A stretch of DNA of 6,028 nucleotides from UBA4655 sp964585575 (GTDB taxonomy: Bacteria > Planctomycetota > Planctomycetia > Pirellulales > UBA1268): contig CAZPEM010000167.1 in NCBI GenBank assembly GCA_964585575.1, positions 1 to 6,028 on the forward strand, given 5' to 3'. Every line of letters begins with the position of its first letter. Position 1 is the stretch's first letter. The position numbers were made by a program, and so were the translations under genes. The notes beneath the pieces are model-generated. The model had not been told where the DNA came from. It did no database searches and saw only the letters and a list, made by a program, of their open reading frames with translations. Positions 4,820-6,028 of the stretch are shown in pieces.

Positions 4820-6028
4820 ATGGCAGGACAACCGAAAGCCCCCTTCTGGGCGGTCGTGTGGCTCGTGATCCTCGGTCTCGTGGGGCTCTCCGCGTGGCGG
4901 GCCGGGCTCCTCGAGCCGATCGGGCTGCGGCCGCCGGCCGGCGGGGTGGCCGGCGGCGCTCGCGGGCCTGCGGGAGGTGGGGCCGGGCCTGCGGGAGGTG
5001 GTGCCGGGGCCGCTGGTCCGGGGGCGGAGGGCGTCTTCTTCGAGGCGGCCGACTCGACCGTGCCGACCACGGTCACGGAATACTCGTTCAAGCCGGCCGA
5101 GAAGCTGCCGCCGGTGAAGGGGACGAGCGGCTACAAGCCTCTGGAAAAAGAGACCGTCCGCTTCGCGCTCAACGTCTGGGCCGGATGGAGCCCGATCATC
5201 TACGCCAACGACGGCTTCAAGGCGGGCAAGGAGTGGAAGACGCCCGACGGCAAGCCTTTCAAGGTGGAGCTCGTGCTCATCGACAACCCCGTCACGATGC
5301 GGGATGCCTACGCCGCCGGCGAGGTGCACATCGGCTGGGCGACCCTCGACATGATCCCGCTGTTCCTCGAGGGCCTCGTCGACCGCACCGGTGCCCCGAA
5401 GGATTCCCGCGTGATGCCCCGGGTCTACCAGCAGGTCGACTTCTCGAACGGCGGCGACGGCATCGTCGTGCGGGAAAACATCAAGACGGTGAAGGACCTC
5501 GCCGGAAAGAAGATCGTCATGGCGCAGAACTCGCCGAGCCAGTTCTTCGCCCTCAACATGCTCGTGGCCGGCGGCCTGCAGCCGGGCGACGTCGAGATGG
5601 TCTACACCGACGACGCCTTCCAGGCGGCCGCGGCCTTCAACGCGCAGAAGGAGATCGCCGGGTGCGTCTCCTGGGCGCCCGACATCTACAACCTCGCCGA
5701 CGGGAAGGGGAACCGGATGCTCGTGACGACGCAGACGGCCAACCGGCTCATTGCCGACGTCTGGTTTGCCCGGGCCGACTTCGCCAAGGACCACGGCGAC
5801 AAGATCGAGGCGATCGTGCGCGGCATCTTCGATGCGATGCAGGCGCTCAAGAGCGAGTCGGCCAAGGCGAAGGCCGCGGAGCTCATGGCGGCCGGATACA
5901 ACATCCCGGCCACCGACACCCTGAAGATGCTCGGCGACGCCCATTCGACGAACTGGGCCGAGAACTACCAGTTCTTCATCAACCGCAACAACCCCGCCAA
6001 CTTCGAGCGGATCTGGAAGCAGGCCTAC
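4820..6028 (+). CDS. Membrane-anchored periplasmic solute-binding-like protein (3' end missing)
   Basis: The frame is open for 403 codons to the window edge, with no stop. Residues 8-26 (FWAVVWLVILGLVGLSAW and neighbours) form one hydrophobic segment with no convincing cleavage site or lipobox, so it is likely an uncleaved anchor. A Gly/Ala/Pro linker (about 38-70) includes GPAGGGA twice. From about 108 the protein resembles type-II periplasmic binding proteins of the NMT1/TauA/nitrate-binding kind: VRFALNVWAGWSPIIYAND (113-131), VELVLIDNPVTMRDAYAAGE (149-168), a lobe-crossing region IKTVKDLAGKKIVMAQNSPS (221-240), and AAAFNAQKEIAGCVSWAPD (270-288). The last is the usual 'number of ... a.v.w.P' segment. 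It should bind a small ligand in the periplasm. No permease or ATP-binding subunit is in view, so sensing is as plausible as transport. From memory, similar proteins are annotated as phosphate ABC transporter substrate-binding/OmpA fusions; a C-terminal OmpA-like peptidoglycan-binding domain may lie beyond the edge. Confidence 0.85.
   Translation, partial: MAGQPKAPFWAVVWLVILGLVGLSAWRAGLLEPIGLRPPAGGVAGGARGPAGGGAGPAGGGAGAAGPGAEGVFFEAADSTVPTTVTEYSFKPAEKLPPVKGTSGYKPLEKETVRFALNVWAGWSPIIYANDGFKAGKEWKTPDGKPFKVELVLIDNPVTMRDAYAAGEVHIGWATLDMIPLFLEGLVDRTGAPKDSRVMPRVYQQVDFSNGGDGIVVRENIKTVKDLAGKKIVMAQNSPSQFFALNMLVAGGLQPGDVEMVYTDDAFQAAAAFNAQKEIAGCVSWAPDIYNLADGKGNRMLVTTQTANRLIADVWFARADFAKDHGDKIEAIVRGIFDAMQALKSESAKAKAAELMAAGYNIPATDTLKMLGDAHSTNWAENYQFFINRNNPANFERIWKQAY
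4964..5005 (+). repeat. 21-bp tandem duplication in the linker of the solute-binding protein
   Basis: Two adjacent 21-bp units (4964-4984 and 4985-5005) differ at a single base (G at 4981, T at 5002) and each encodes GPAGGGA. The near identity suggests a fairly recent in-frame duplication that lengthens the flexible spacer between the membrane anchor and the binding domain. Confidence 0.85.

Noticed and set aside
4715..5944. Minus-strand open frame of 409 codons opposite the solute-binding protein
   Set aside because: It is His/Arg/Asp/Val-rich with no domain or ribosome binding site, opposite a well-recognised binding-protein gene. It is an antisense shadow.
1..6028. CRISPR arrays, tRNA or rRNA genes, insertion sequences
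   Set aside because: No regularly spaced repeats outside coding repeats, no cloverleaf or rRNA-like sequence, and no transposase or terminal inverted repeats were seen on either strand.

Overview
The window is a GC-rich, tightly packed bacterial stretch in which every supportable gene lies on the + strand. The best guess for the host is a planctomycete. The C-terminal tail of a Gfo/Idh/MocA-type oxidoreductase at the left edge looks like the many planctomycete paralogues, and an exported all-LRR protein with VTDAGL-type repeats is also typical of that phylum. This rests on recalled family patterns, not on a search.

Left block (1-1453): the last 44 codons of the oxidoreductase are followed by a secreted leucine-rich-repeat protein. 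The stop of the first overlaps the start of the second by one base (TGATG), so the two are probably translationally coupled. A 162-bp gap follows. It holds a reasonable sigma-70-like promoter candidate whose -10 box sits inside the loop of an 8-bp inverted repeat.

Right block (1616-6028): four genes separated by only 42, 74 and 46 bp, each with its own Shine-Dalgarno-like sequence, so they probably form one operon. They are (1) a PspA/IM30-like coiled-coil protein of 249 aa, which belongs to the bacterial branch of the ESCRT-III superfamily; (2) a 656-aa AAA+ ATPase with a degenerate N-terminal ATPase-like domain and an intact C-terminal classical AAA module; (3) a 106-aa helical protein with a TerB-like ADGxxDxxE motif; and (4) an N-terminally anchored periplasmic solute-binding-like protein (NMT1/TauA type fold suspected) that runs off the right edge.

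The main point of interest is the right block. A membrane-remodelling PspA-like polymer former next to a classical-type AAA ATPase recalls the ESCRT-III/Vps4 pairing. Here it is joined to a small orphan protein and to an anchored ligand-binding sensor or receptor with no transporter permease in view. A plausible reading, which is inference, is an envelope-stress or envelope-maintenance module: the anchored protein samples the periplasm, the PspA-like protein binds the inner membrane, and the ATPase remodels or recycles it.
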